From assembly GCF_014653695.1 (NCBI RefSeq), contig NZ_BNAR01000029.1, forward strand, positions 1 through 64,000: a stretch of 64,000 nt of DNA, written 5' to 3'. Under the pieces are notes generated by a model that was not told where the DNA came from, ran no database searches, and was given only the letters and a program-made list of their open reading frames with translations. Of the stretch, positions 45,847 to 59,740 are shown one piece after another. The number at the start of each line of letters is the position of its first letter. Position 1 is the first letter of the stretch. Both the position numbers and the translations under genes were made by a program. This DNA comes from Lentzea cavernae (GTDB lineage Bacteria > Actinomycetota > Actinomycetes > Mycobacteriales > Pseudonocardiaceae).

Positions 45847-46154
45847 CGGACACGGTGATCGCCGCGTCCGACGGAATTCCGATTCTCACCGACGTGGCGA
45901 AAAACGTCGAACCCTCGCACATCTCCGCGCTCGCGGCCGCCGATCTCGGCATCGCGCGCCAGGCGGCCGAGGTGGTCGGCCTGGGCGCGCTCCGCCAGAC
46001 CGTGGTCTTCGGCAGTGAGGGCTACATGGCCGTGTACTCGATCAGCAGGACCGCGCTGATGGTCGTGCTCGGGGACAAGGGGCTGAACCTCGGCCGCCTC
46101 CTGCACGAGTCCCGGCCCTCGATCGAACGGATCGGCTCGATCATGACCCCCTGA
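45786..46154 (+). CDS. Roadblock/LC7 domain protein
   Basis: A 122-residue MglB/CvnB-type roadblock protein: AAELRTIRENVAGVTDTVIA at the N-terminus and LRQTVVFGSEGYMAVYSISR then LMVVLGDKGLNLGRLLHES at the C-terminus. Such proteins regulate small Ras-like GTPases and dimerise. The TTG at 45786 is preceded by GGAAAGGAAATGGA, the only good ribosome binding site. The gene begins within the end of the upstream frame. No GTPase gene is nearby. Confidence 0.85.
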   Translation: MDYDALAAELRTIRENVAGVTDTVIAASDGIPILTDVAKNVEPSHISALAAADLGIARQAAEVVGLGALRQTVVFGSEGYMAVYSISRTALMVVLGDKGLNLGRLLHESRPSIERIGSIMTP

Positions 46155-46306
46155 GGCACCGTCCCACCGAACAAAAATGGTCGCAGCACATGTCCGCATT
46201 CGGTTCATTGCTCTCGTCAATGTGGAGACGTGTCCGCATGCGATCGGGGAGCGAGAAACCGATCACGTTGCCTCGATCACCAGTTGACACAGAAAAGTGG
46301 AGTTTG

Positions 46307-46678
46307 ATGAACATCGACACCGCACTAAAAGAGGCCATGTCCATCTCCGGCGCCGTCGGCGTCGCGCTCGTCGACTACGACAGCGGCATGTCGCTCGGCA
46401 CGAGCGGCGGAGGCGACTGGCTGAACCTGGAGATCGCGGCCGCCGGGAACACCGAGGTCGTCCGGTCGAAGCTCCGGGTGATCCAGACGCTCGGCCTCAG
46501 CGACACCATCGAGGACATCCTGATCACCCTGCACCGCCAGTACCACCTGATCCGGCTGATGGGCGGCGTGAAGGCGAGGGGATCGCTGTTCCTGTACCTG
46601 GTGCTGGAAAGGGACGTCTCGAACCTCGCGCTGGCGCGGCACCACCTCAAGCGCATCGAGGCCGAGCTCCAGATCTGA
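46307..46678 (+). CDS. Second roadblock-like protein
   Basis: A 123-residue protein (MNIDTALKEAMSISGAVGVA, then SGMSLGTSGGGDWLNLEIAA) that follows the roadblock fold pattern: a helix, then beta strands with a long middle helix (EVVRSKLRVIQTLGLSD), a beta hairpin and a C-terminal helix (SNLALARHHLKRIEAELQI). It is more divergent than the first. ATG 46307 has GTGGAG close upstream. Two roadblock proteins side by side suggest a heterodimer or two GTPase targets. Confidence 0.65.
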   Translation: MNIDTALKEAMSISGAVGVALVDYDSGMSLGTSGGGDWLNLEIAAAGNTEVVRSKLRVIQTLGLSDTIEDILITLHRQYHLIRLMGGVKARGSLFLYLVLERDVSNLALARHHLKRIEAELQI

Positions 46679-46689
46679 GCCTGGAACTG

Positions 46690-46732
46690 AAAAGGGGTGT
46701 CCAGTTCTCGGAGAACCGGACACCCCTTTTCA
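46690..46732. terminator. Terminator between the roadblock and efflux genes
   Basis: GAAAAGGGGTGTCC (46690-46703) and GGACACCCCTTTTC (46719-46732) form a perfect stem, extended inside by GTTCTC/GAGAAC. Both ends have the A/T runs of an intrinsic terminator, so it works in both directions. Confidence 0.92.
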
Positions 46733-46743
46733 GCGAATCGTTC

Positions 46744-48186
46744 TCAGTGCACCAGAACGGGCTGCGAATCGCGCGACACGGCGACCTGCCGCAGCACGAA
46801 CACCGCGAGCCCCAGTGCCACCGCCACGAGCACGGCCGAGATCCAGAACGCCAGGTGGAAGCCCGACGTCAGCGCCTCCAGCCGCCCGACACCCGAGGCC
46901 AGCAGCGACGACGTGTAGGTCGTCGAGGTCGTGGCCAGCACGGCCAGTCCCAGGGCACCGCCCACCTGCGCGGTCGTGTTCACCAGACCGGACGCGAGAC
47001 CCGCCTCGTCGTGCGAGGCGCCGGACATCGCGAGCGTCATCAGGGCCGGGAACGACAGCCCCAGCCCGATCCCGAGCGGGGCCACCGCCGGCAGGATGTG
47101 CGCGAGGTACGAGCCGTCGACCGGCACCTGCGTGAAGACCAGCATGCCGGCGAGCATGAACAGCAGGCCCACGATCAGCATGTTGCGCTCGCCGAACCGG
47201 GTGTTGAGGCGCGCCGACAGCGACACCGAGAACACCGCGATGGCACCGGCGACGGGCATGAACGCCAGGCCGATCTGCAACGGCGTGTACTGCAGCACGA
47301 GCTGCATGTAGAGCGTGCCGAGGAAGAACAGCCCGAACATGCCGGCGACCATGGAGATCTGCACGAGGTTCGCGCCGGTCACGTTGCGGGACTTGAACAC
47401 CCTCAACGGCAGCAACGGCTTCGCGGCAGTTCGCTGGCGAAAGACGAATCCCACCAACAACGCCACGGCCACGGCGCCCAGGCCCAACGTGTGCGCGGAG
47501 CCGAAGCCGTAGTGCTCCGCCTTGACGATCGTGTAGACGCCGAGCATCACCGCGGCGACGATCAGCAGCGCCCCGAGGACGTCCGCGCCCTCCCGCAGTC
47601 CCAGGCCTTCCGAGTCGGGCACCAGGCGCACGGCGGCGACAGCGGCCACGATGCCGATCGGGATGTTCACGAAGAAGATCCAGTGCCAGGACATGGCGTC
47701 GGTCAGCACACCGCCGAGCAACAGGCCCAGGGACGCGCCCGCCGCCGCGACGAAGCTGAACACGCCGATGGCGCGCCTCTGCTCGCCGGGCTCGGGGAAC
47801 ATCGTCACGACCATGCCCAGCGTCACGGACGTGGCCAGCGCACCGCCCGCACCCTGCACGAACCTCGACACGATCAGCATTTCGGCGCTCAGCGACAGGC
47901 CGCACAGCAGGGACGCGACCGTGAAGACGCCGAGGCCGATCAGGAACACCTTCTTGTGCCCGATCAGGTCACCCAGCCGGCCCGCGAGCAGGAGCAGACC
48001 GCCGTAGGCGATCAGGTACGCGTTCACGACCCAGGCCAGCCCGGCCTGGCCGAACTTGAGGTCTTCTGCGATCGCCGGCAGCGCGACGTTCACGATCGTC
48101 TGGTCCAGCACGATCATCAACATCCCCGCGCACAGCACGATCAGCGCGAGCCAGCGCGCGTCGGTTCTCGATCCCCCTGAGGTCAT
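46744..48186 (-). CDS. DHA2 family (14-TM) MFS drug efflux transporter
   Basis: A 480-residue EmrB/QacA-type protein with 14 hydrophobic segments. The DHA2 motif LDQTIVNVALPAIAEDL is at the N-terminus, GRLGDLIGHKKVF in loop 2-3, and LGMVVTMFPEPGEQRRAIG near helix 5. The ATG at 48186 lies about 11 bases from an operator, so the transcript is probably near leaderless. The upstream MarR gene and palindromes show it is regulated by that protein. Confidence 0.92.
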   Translation of the reverse strand: MTSGGSRTDARWLALIVLCAGMLMIVLDQTIVNVALPAIAEDLKFGQAGLAWVVNAYLIAYGGLLLLAGRLGDLIGHKKVFLIGLGVFTVASLLCGLSLSAEMLIVSRFVQGAGGALATSVTLGMVVTMFPEPGEQRRAIGVFSFVAAAGASLGLLLGGVLTDAMSWHWIFFVNIPIGIVAAVAAVRLVPDSEGLGLREGADVLGALLIVAAVMLGVYTIVKAEHYGFGSAHTLGLGAVAVALLVGFVFRQRTAAKPLLPLRVFKSRNVTGANLVQISMVAGMFGLFFLGTLYMQLVLQYTPLQIGLAFMPVAGAIAVFSVSLSARLNTRFGERNMLIVGLLFMLAGMLVFTQVPVDGSYLAHILPAVAPLGIGLGLSFPALMTLAMSGASHDEAGLASGLVNTTAQVGGALGLAVLATTSTTYTSSLLASGVGRLEALTSGFHLAFWISAVLVAVALGLAVFVLRQVAVSRDSQPVLVH

Positions 48187-48196
48187 AAGAGGGACC

Positions 48197-48230
48197 GTAG
48201 CAGATAGTTTTGTACGGGACTATCTGCTAC
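48197..48230. promoter_or_regulatory. MarR operator upstream of the efflux gene
   Basis: GTAGCAGATAGT (48197-48208) and ACTATCTGCTAC (48219-48230) are perfect 12-bp arms with a 10-base spacer. They share the ATAGT-N10-ACTAT core with the site at 48724. A -10-like TATCTG lies in one arm. The arm also contains the marR stop codon TAG, so operator and gene end overlap. Confidence 0.88.
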
Positions 48231-48709
48231 CCAATCGCATGACGCAGAGCACGCTTGCGCGGCGGCTTGTCACACGCCACGACAGTGCCCAACCGGCCCT
48301 CCACCAGCCTCGTCAGACCGTTGACCATGCCTTCTCGCTCGTCAGGAGGAAGCGAACCGAGCACGCTGCCGACGACGTCCTCGTACACGTCGTCAGCCTT
48401 CGCCACGATCTCGCGGCCCTTGCCGGTCACGACCACGACGCGGGCACGGCGGTCCGTCGGCGACGGCTCGCGCTCGGCGTAGCCAGCGGCTTCGAGCGCG
48501 TCCATCGTCACGACCATGGTCGTCTTGTCGATGCCGACGTGATCGGCGATCTCGGTCTGCGTGCGCCCCGCGTCGAGGGCGCTGGACAGCACGCAGCGGG
48601 CTCGCGGAGTCAGTCCGATCTCCGCGAGCCTCGCCGTCAGTTCGGTCTCCAGCGCGTGACCTGTGCGATGCAGCAGCATCATCAGGTCGGTACACCCCTT
48701 CGTGCCCAT
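48227..48709 (-). CDS. MarR-family transcriptional repressor
   Basis: A 160-residue MarR winged-helix protein: LTPRARCVLSSALDAGRTQT, the recognition-helix region IADHVGIDKTTMVVTMDALE (about 60-80), wing YAEREPSPTDRRARVVVVT (about 85-105). It should repress the downstream DHA2 pump and itself, being released by the pump's substrate. ATG 48709 gives the normal length. Its own promoter carries the palindrome at 48724-48749. Confidence 0.92.
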   Translation of the reverse strand: MGTKGCTDLMMLLHRTGHALETELTARLAEIGLTPRARCVLSSALDAGRTQTEIADHVGIDKTTMVVTMDALEAAGYAEREPSPTDRRARVVVVTGKGREIVAKADDVYEDVVGSVLGSLPPDEREGMVNGLTRLVEGRLGTVVACDKPPRKRALRHAIG

Positions 48710-48723
48710 GAGCACGACGGTAC

Positions 48724-48754
48724 CAAATAGTCTCAATCCGAACTATTTGTCAGC
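48724..48754 (-). promoter_or_regulatory. marR promoter with operator
   Basis: The minus strand reads CTGACA (-35, 48754-48749), 17 bases, then CTATTT (-10, 48730-48725). The dyad CAAATAGT (48724-48731)-N10-ACTATTTG (48742-48749) overlaps both elements. Its ATAGT-N10-ACTAT core matches the operator at 48197, so one regulator fits both sites. Confidence 0.75.
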
Positions 48755-48758
48755 GGGA

Positions 48759-54158
<5,400 letters not shown>

Positions 54159-54170
54159 CGCGACCTCCTT

Positions 54171-54253
54171 GTCGCAAACTCTTGCAGGGTTGCTGCACAA
54201 AACCACGACAAAGAGTGGGAAACAATACGTCGGCTATTGCAAATGTTTGCGAT
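54171..54253. promoter_or_regulatory. LacI-type operators upstream of the amylase-pullulanase gene
   Basis: ATTGCAAA-TG-TTTGCGAT (54236-54253) is an 8-bp dyad with one mismatch. A second related site, TCGCAAACTCTTGCAG (54172-54187), lies next to the ribosome binding site, with TTGCTGCA beside it. The CTTGCAG element resembles maltose-regulon boxes of Streptomyces. The two sites bracket the promoter, suggesting repression by a MalR-like LacI protein. The first site touches the stop region of the upstream gene. Confidence 0.68.
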
Positions 54254-55497
54254 CAGCCCGTCGGACGGCGGTAGGTGATCGCCATCCGCAACGGGTGCGA
54301 GCGCCACTCGTTGACCGCCATGCCGGCGATCACGCCGATGCCCTCGACCGACTCCGCCGTCGCGGGAGCGCTCCGGCTCGGCGAGCCCGCCAGTGGTCCC
54401 TCGCTCGGCGGCGGCGAGAACTGGGCGATGACCACCTGCTGACCCTCGTGCGGCTGGACGGCCAGCAGGACGTGCGGATCGGCCTGCTCGCCGTCGTTCT
54501 CGATCGGTTCCAGCGACAGGAACTCACCGCGTTCCGCCGCCTCGCCGCACATCCGGCCGGCCCACCTGAAGGCGTCCATGACGTCCTCGTCGGAGAGCGC
54601 CGCGTCGGCCTCCTGCAGCGTGACTTGCTCCAGACGCGTGCCGTGGGCCGTCATCTGGCCGTTGGTGGTGAAGCGGTCGGGAATCATCGCCTCGCCGGTC
54701 TCGACGTCGACGAGCAGCATGTCGCGGAACCGGGTGTCGGCCAGCGGTGAGCGGCCCATCAGGCCGCGGCCGAGCATCTCCCCCAGCTTCGGGTCGGTCG
54801 TGCGCCAGTACGTCGTCTCCTCGCCGATCCGCAGGCCGACGAAGCCCTTGACCGGCAGGCTCGGCAGCGCCGTCATGAGGCTCTGACCAGGTTCGACCGG
54901 AGGCGGCGGGGGCTGCATCCGAAACGACGGCAGTGACGCGAAGCCCGGATCCACCCGTGCGGTGCGGACCACGTGGTGTGCCCACGCCCGCACGCGGGAC
55001 AACGGGTGGTCGGGGAACCGTGCGTCGTGACGCGGGTCGTCGCCCGCGTGGAACGGCAGCACGCCCTCCAGTTCGGGCGCGTACGGATGGGCCTTGACCC
55101 AGTTCTCGAACCCGATCTCGGCGGCCAGGATCGCCTCACGCGTGCCCGTCATGCCCCGTTCCGCCGCCACCAGCTGCAGCACGGCGCTGGAGCGCTCCTT
55201 CGGGATGGTGAAGGAGCAGGTGAACACCTGCCCGTTCGGCTGGTTCGGCAGCGGCAACTTGACGATCCGCAGCAGCGCGGGCGTCCCGCCGAGCTGGACG
55301 ACGTGCGCCTCGACCAGGCAGCCGGCCTCGCCGTGGATGATCGCGAGGTCGTGCCGGAGCGCCGGCAGGTCGTCCAGCCCGGCCGGAAGATCCGGGACCA
55401 GGCCGAAGTAGGTCAGAACGGCCTGGTCACCGTTGGCGTGCTGCCAGGTGTTCTGGTCGAGTTGATGGAAGCCGGCGGTGTCGAACGAGATGGGCAC
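54253..55497 (-). CDS. Conserved hypothetical protein, possibly T7SS-associated
   Basis: A 414-residue soluble protein in two halves joined by a Pro-run (PPPPPVEPG near 200). The first half (GEAGCLVEAHVVQLGGTPAL, FTIPKERSSAVLQLVAAERG) and the second (KGFVGLRIGEETTYWRTTDP, DEDVMDAFRWAGRMCGEAAE) show no motif that I know. No signal peptide or membrane helix is present. The gene precedes phoD and the EspG/PPE cluster, which hints at a link only. GTG 55497 is the start. Confidence 0.55.
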   Translation of the reverse strand: MPISFDTAGFHQLDQNTWQHANGDQAVLTYFGLVPDLPAGLDDLPALRHDLAIIHGEAGCLVEAHVVQLGGTPALLRIVKLPLPNQPNGQVFTCSFTIPKERSSAVLQLVAAERGMTGTREAILAAEIGFENWVKAHPYAPELEGVLPFHAGDDPRHDARFPDHPLSRVRAWAHHVVRTARVDPGFASLPSFRMQPPPPPVEPGQSLMTALPSLPVKGFVGLRIGEETTYWRTTDPKLGEMLGRGLMGRSPLADTRFRDMLLVDVETGEAMIPDRFTTNGQMTAHGTRLEQVTLQEADAALSDEDVMDAFRWAGRMCGEAAERGEFLSLEPIENDGEQADPHVLLAVQPHEGQQVVIAQFSPPPSEGPLAGSPSRSAPATAESVEGIGVIAGMAVNEWRSHPLRMAITYRRPTG

Positions 55498-55519
55498 GCA
55501 CCCGACACTACGGCGAACG

Positions 55520-57028
55520 TCAGCCGGCCTTCAGCGTTTTGGACCACAGCGAGGCGCCTGTCGCGTCGCGCAACCAGACCGTGAGCTCGTGGCGCGACGC
55601 CTTGACCTCACCGAAGTGCTGGAACCCGTCCAGCGGCGAGGTGTTGGCGGCGGGCGGGGCGTGCACGAACACGGCCTGCGGGCCGAACGTCGGGTCGAGC
55701 GTGTTGGGGCCGAACGCGCCGGAGTGCAGCGGACCGGACACGAACTCCCAGAACGGGTCGAAGTCGCCGACGGCCGCACGATCGGGTGAATAGTGGTGCG
55801 CGGCCGTGTAGTGGACGTCCGCCGTGAGCCACACGGTGTTCTTGACGCGGCGCTTCTTGAGCTCCCTGAGCACCCACGCGATCTCGTGCTCACGGCCGTT
55901 GGGCGCGCCGGGCAGCCCGTTCGCGACGCCCTCGACGTCGGTGCCGTCCGGGACGGTGAGGCCGATCGGCAGGTCCGCCGCGATGATCTTCCACGTGGCG
56001 GTGCTGCGGCTCAGGCCGTCGACGAGCCACTTCGCCTGCTTGGCGCCCAGGATCACGCCCGGCTGGTCCTTGGGCGAGGTGTTCTTGTCCTTGTAGGTGC
56101 GCATGTCGAGCACGAAGATCTCGACGTTGCGGCCGTAGGAGAACTTCCGGTACACGCGACCGTCCACCGCGCGCTTCTGGTCGATCGGCATCCACTCGTG
56201 GAACGCCTGGAAAGCACGCTGCGCCAACACGTCCACGCGCTTCTCGGTGTAGAGCGGGCTGTCGAGGATCTCGCCCGGATACCAGTTGTTGGTGACCTCG
56301 TGGTCGTCCCACTGCGCGTAGGTCGGAACCTGGGCGGCGAAGCGCTTCACGTTGTCGTCGAGGAAGTTGTAGGCGAACTGGCCGCGGTACTCGTCGAGCG
56401 TCTCGGCCACTTTGGACTTCTCCGGCGTGACGAGGTTGCGCCAGATCCGGCCGTCCGGGAGCGTCACGCTCGCCTGCATCGGGTTGTCGGAGTACACGCT
56501 GTCGCCGCTGTGGATGAAGAAGTCGGGCCTGCGGTCGGCCATGGCCTTGAAGATCGGCATGCCGCCGATGTCGGGGTTGATGCCCCAGCCCTGGCCCGCC
56601 ACGTCACCGGACCACACGAAGCTCACCTCGTCGCGGCCGAGCGGGGCGGTGGTGAAGCTGCCCGTGACGGGTTCGCTGCGGCTGCGGCCGTGCAGGTCCT
56701 CGGCCGTGACGCGGTAGTGGGCGGGGCGGCCGGGCAGCAGGCTCGACACCCTGACCTGCCCGGTGCCGCCGGTCTCGGGCGTGAGCAACGGGCCGCGGAA
56801 GCGGCGGGAGAAGCGGAACTTCGGGTCGTTGGACACCTCGACGAGCATCCGCGACGGTCGGTCCGCGCGGGTCCAGACGATGCCGCCGTCCCAGGTCACG
56901 TCGCCGGACTGCACGCCGTGCGTGAGGATCGGGCGGTCGGTCTTCGCGAGGCTGATGCCCGAGGGCACCAGCGCCGCGGCCGTGCCGAGTGCGCCTGCCT
57001 TGAACAACGTACGACGGTCGAAGGTCAT
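55520..57028 (-). CDS. phoD: PhoD-type alkaline phosphatase/phosphodiesterase
   Basis: A 502-residue Tat substrate: RRTLFKAG is the twin-arginine motif and a hydrophobic stretch ends near residue 30. A PhoD_N domain (about 30-135) precedes the metallophosphatase core with GDVAGQGWG, HSGDSVYS, WDDHEVTNNWYPGE, LDMRTYKD and TADVHYTAAH. PhoD binds Ca/Fe and releases phosphate from phosphodiesters, usually under phosphate starvation. No Pho box is evident in the 57029-57097 gap. Confidence 0.92.
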   Translation of the reverse strand: MTFDRRTLFKAGALGTAAALVPSGISLAKTDRPILTHGVQSGDVTWDGGIVWTRADRPSRMLVEVSNDPKFRFSRRFRGPLLTPETGGTGQVRVSSLLPGRPAHYRVTAEDLHGRSRSEPVTGSFTTAPLGRDEVSFVWSGDVAGQGWGINPDIGGMPIFKAMADRRPDFFIHSGDSVYSDNPMQASVTLPDGRIWRNLVTPEKSKVAETLDEYRGQFAYNFLDDNVKRFAAQVPTYAQWDDHEVTNNWYPGEILDSPLYTEKRVDVLAQRAFQAFHEWMPIDQKRAVDGRVYRKFSYGRNVEIFVLDMRTYKDKNTSPKDQPGVILGAKQAKWLVDGLSRSTATWKIIAADLPIGLTVPDGTDVEGVANGLPGAPNGREHEIAWVLRELKKRRVKNTVWLTADVHYTAAHHYSPDRAAVGDFDPFWEFVSGPLHSGAFGPNTLDPTFGPQAVFVHAPPAANTSPLDGFQHFGEVKASRHELTVWLRDATGASLWSKTLKAG

Positions 57029-57097
57029 GCGCGGTTTCTAGTCGCCGTTTCTGGCCGGTGCAGAAACCCGGGGTGAACTTCAGCAGCGCGAGTCCGG

Positions 57098-57817
57098 TCA
57101 GGCGGCGGTGAACCCGTCCGCCGTCAGGCGCTTGAGCCAGTCGGTGATGATCTGGCGCGACGCCGGGGTCGCGTGCACCCACGTCTGGTGGTTCCGGTCG
57201 GTGTACTTGACCACGAGCCAGCGGCCGTCCTCGAAGTCGATCGTGGTGAGGAAGGTCTTGGCCCGCTGCCTGCCCTCGCCGTTGCGCCTCGCCGCGTACA
57301 GCTTCGCCGTGCCCTTGCGGGGCTGGGCCAGCAGCTGGCGCAGCGAGATGGACGGCGACGCCTTGCCCGGCTGGTGCAGCTTGATCTCGGTCTCGTGCAC
57401 GTTGATCGACGCGCCACGGCCCGCCGGGACGTCCGGCAGCTGCATCGCGAGGACCTCCGGCGCGTTCTCCGGCCGGATCGGGTGCAGCTGCACGAACCCG
57501 TTGTCGTGCAGGGCGAGGACGCCGTACTGCGAGTTCGCCGCCACCACCACGGGCCTGGTCTCGTCCGGCGTGGCCGCGATCCAGGCCGAGTAGTCGTGCT
57601 CCGCCTTGGCGATCAGGTGCAGCGTGCCCCGGACGTCCGGGTGGTCGAGCCCGACACGGCGCAGCTCACCGATGACGTCGCGCTCGATGAGCACGCGCTC
57701 GTCCTCGGTCTCACCGGGCGAGTCGACGGACAGGGCCGGGTGGTACTGCCCCAGCCCCTCCTGCTTCCACAGCACGTCGAAGGCGAGGTCGGACAGTTGG
57801 ATGGACGACCGCAGCAC
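57098..57817 (-). CDS. EspG-family ESX secretion-associated chaperone
   Basis: A 239-residue protein with the EspG pattern: LSDLAFDVLWKQEGLGQYH at the N-terminus, PVVVAANSQYGVLALHDNGF in the middle, KTFLTTIDFEDGRWLVVKYT and HATPASRQIITDWLKRL at the C-terminus. EspG proteins chaperone PPE substrates to the type VII machine. It starts one base past the PPE-like gene stop (GTG 57817), so the two form a pair. Confidence 0.85.
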   Translation of the reverse strand: MLRSSIQLSDLAFDVLWKQEGLGQYHPALSVDSPGETEDERVLIERDVIGELRRVGLDHPDVRGTLHLIAKAEHDYSAWIAATPDETRPVVVAANSQYGVLALHDNGFVQLHPIRPENAPEVLAMQLPDVPAGRGASINVHETEIKLHQPGKASPSISLRQLLAQPRKGTAKLYAARRNGEGRQRAKTFLTTIDFEDGRWLVVKYTDRNHQTWVHATPASRQIITDWLKRLTADGFTAA

Positions 57818-57818
57818 G

Positions 57819-59132
57819 TCACCCCCCGATCGTCGGCGGTGCGACCATCGGCATGTCACCGATGATCTCGTTCGTGTTCTCCTCGGTGATGAGGTAGTCG
57901 GCGGACTTGTGCTCCAGGTCGTCCTCTCCCCGACCCTTCGCGCCCTGACCACCCATCCCGCTCATGCCGGCCGCACCCGCCTTGCCGGCGGCGCCTGCCG
58001 CTCCGCCTCGGGCGCTTGCGGCCGTCTCGCCCGTGCCACCGAACACCCCGGCCTTGCCGCCGGGCTGCTGACCCGCGGCCGTGCCAGCGGTGCCGCTGCT
58101 TCCGAGGCCGCCGACGCCACCGGTACCGAACCTGCCTGCGCCACCGGCACCGGCCGCGCCGCCGCCTCCGCCGAACCTGCCGCCCGCACCCGCGCCACCG
58201 CGGCCACCGCCCGGCCCAGCCGGTCCGCCGGAGCTGTTGAGGCCGCCCGTGGTCGGACGGATGGGCACGCCGACGGGCGGGAGACCCGTGTTGCCCGGTC
58301 TGTCGATCACGCTGCCGACAGGGGGCTTGCCGGTGAGGTTCTCGCCGACGGGCCTGCCGGTGTTGTTGGTGTTGCTGGTGGTCGTGTTGTCGGAAGAGCT
58401 CGTGGTGGTCTGGTCGCCGTTGGTCGTGGGCACGGTCCAGCCGGTGCCGGTCGTGCTCTGGGGCGTGTTGGTCGACGTCATGCTCGAGGTGCTCGACGTG
58501 CTGGACGAGCGCATGGTGGTGCTGCTCGTCGTCGTGGTCTTGTCCTCACCGTTGTCACCGCCGGTGTTGGCGATCTCGACCACGAGCGTGTCGACCGTGA
58601 CACCGGGGAACTCCTTGGGCAGCTCACCGCGGTTGGTGTTGCTGGCGCTCTGGAACTCCCGGTAGACGTTGCGGTTGTGGGCCTCTTCAGCGTTGTAGCT
58701 GTTGACCTTGTCCTCGGTGTCGGTGTCCCACGGCGTCGCGTCGTCCCAGAAGTTCGTGTCCGGCTTGGCGGCCGGCATGTTCTTCAGCTGGTTCTTGTTG
58801 AAGTTGAACTGGTAGATCTGGTTGGAGATGGAGTGATCGGCCTGCCGCAGGGAGTCCTGCATCTGCACCATGGCCTGGCTGATCGGGTTGCCGGCGGCCT
58901 GGGCCGCGTCCGCACTCGCTCCCGTCCACGACTCGCCCAGGGTCTCACCGACCCTCTTGAGCCTGGCCTCGATGCCGAAGTAGTTCTTCTCGAGTTCCTT
59001 GGCGGTGGTCGACGCGATCTGCGCGGACCCGGTGCCGGGCCCGCCGTGCATCTGCGAGTAGATCTGCGCTCCCGAGAACCCCTCGGCTCTGGTGTTGTCC
59101 TCGGTGAAGCAACTGGGCGCGGGCCGTGTCAT
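57819..59132 (-). CDS. PPE-like T7SS protein with Gly/Ser/Thr-rich linker
   Basis: 437 residues. The N-terminal helical WXG-like bundle has SWTGASADAAQAAGNPISQA (about 65-85), a Thr/Ser-rich stretch (about 215-285), a long Gly/Ala-run (about 320-400) and a conserved C-terminal block YLITEENTNEIIGDMPMVAP. This layout is common for non-mycobacterial PPE proteins. It overlaps the lipoprotein gene by four bases (ATGA) and is adjacent to EspG, its likely chaperone. Confidence 0.82.
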   Translation of the reverse strand: MTRPAPSCFTEDNTRAEGFSGAQIYSQMHGGPGTGSAQIASTTAKELEKNYFGIEARLKRVGETLGESWTGASADAAQAAGNPISQAMVQMQDSLRQADHSISNQIYQFNFNKNQLKNMPAAKPDTNFWDDATPWDTDTEDKVNSYNAEEAHNRNVYREFQSASNTNRGELPKEFPGVTVDTLVVEIANTGGDNGEDKTTTTSSTTMRSSSTSSTSSMTSTNTPQSTTGTGWTVPTTNGDQTTTSSSDNTTTSNTNNTGRPVGENLTGKPPVGSVIDRPGNTGLPPVGVPIRPTTGGLNSSGGPAGPGGGRGGAGAGGRFGGGGGAAGAGGAGRFGTGGVGGLGSSGTAGTAAGQQPGGKAGVFGGTGETAASARGGAAGAAGKAGAAGMSGMGGQGAKGRGEDDLEHKSADYLITEENTNEIIGDMPMVAPPTIGG

Positions 59133-59728
59133 TTCGCACCTGCCTTGATCGTGGTGACGGCGAGATTCGCGAACTCGGTGACAGCGGCGCACGGGTCCGC
59201 GAACTTCGGGCTACCGGCGAAGCTCGAGAAGGAGACGAGCATCGCCCTCTCGTCGGAGACCCCGACGAGGACGTCACAACCACCGTCGTTGCGCTGGTCG
59301 GCGATGAGGGCGACGTACGCCGGATACCCCTGGATCGCGGGCTGCGGCTCGAACACCTTGTAGGTGACGTCCTCGTTGGGGAGGATCGTGCCCAGGTTCG
59401 CGCTCTCGTGGAGGAAAGCCACTCCGGGAGCCATTTTCGCGGGCGTGCTGGCGCCGAGCCAGACGCAACCCTCTCCCGCGGCGGTGGTGCTCACCCTGCC
59501 GCTGGTGCCCGGCAACCCGAACCCCTCCACCTGAGCCGCGGTGACCGTCTTGCACGGATCGGCCGTGAAGGCCTTCACGTCGAGCGGGTTGTCGATCCGG
59601 GGGGCTCCGCCGCTGGTGCTCGTGGGCTGACTCGCGGTGGTCGGCGTACCGGCGGTACCGCCGCCGGTACCGCATCCCGCCAGCAGTGCGAGAGCGGCCG
59701 TGCCGACGACGATCGATCGGATGCGCAA
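59129..59728 (-). CDS. DUF3558 lipoprotein
   Basis: A 199-residue protein with an N-terminal lipobox (LALLAGC, Cys near 19) and a secreted DUF3558 domain (DNPLDVKAFTADPCKTVTAA, GEGCVWLGAST, then FADPCAAVTEFANLAVTTIK). DUF3558 lipoproteins accompany ESX-type genes across Pseudonocardiaceae. The start is TTG 59728, with AAGGA 11-12 bases upstream. It overlaps the PPE gene start by four bases. Confidence 0.88.
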   Translation of the reverse strand: MRIRSIVVGTAALALLAGCGTGGGTAGTPTTASQPTSTSGGAPRIDNPLDVKAFTADPCKTVTAAQVEGFGLPGTSGRVSTTAAGEGCVWLGASTPAKMAPGVAFLHESANLGTILPNEDVTYKVFEPQPAIQGYPAYVALIADQRNDGGCDVLVGVSDERAMLVSFSSFAGSPKFADPCAAVTEFANLAVTTIKAGAK

Positions 59729-59740
59729 CAGCTCAGTCCT

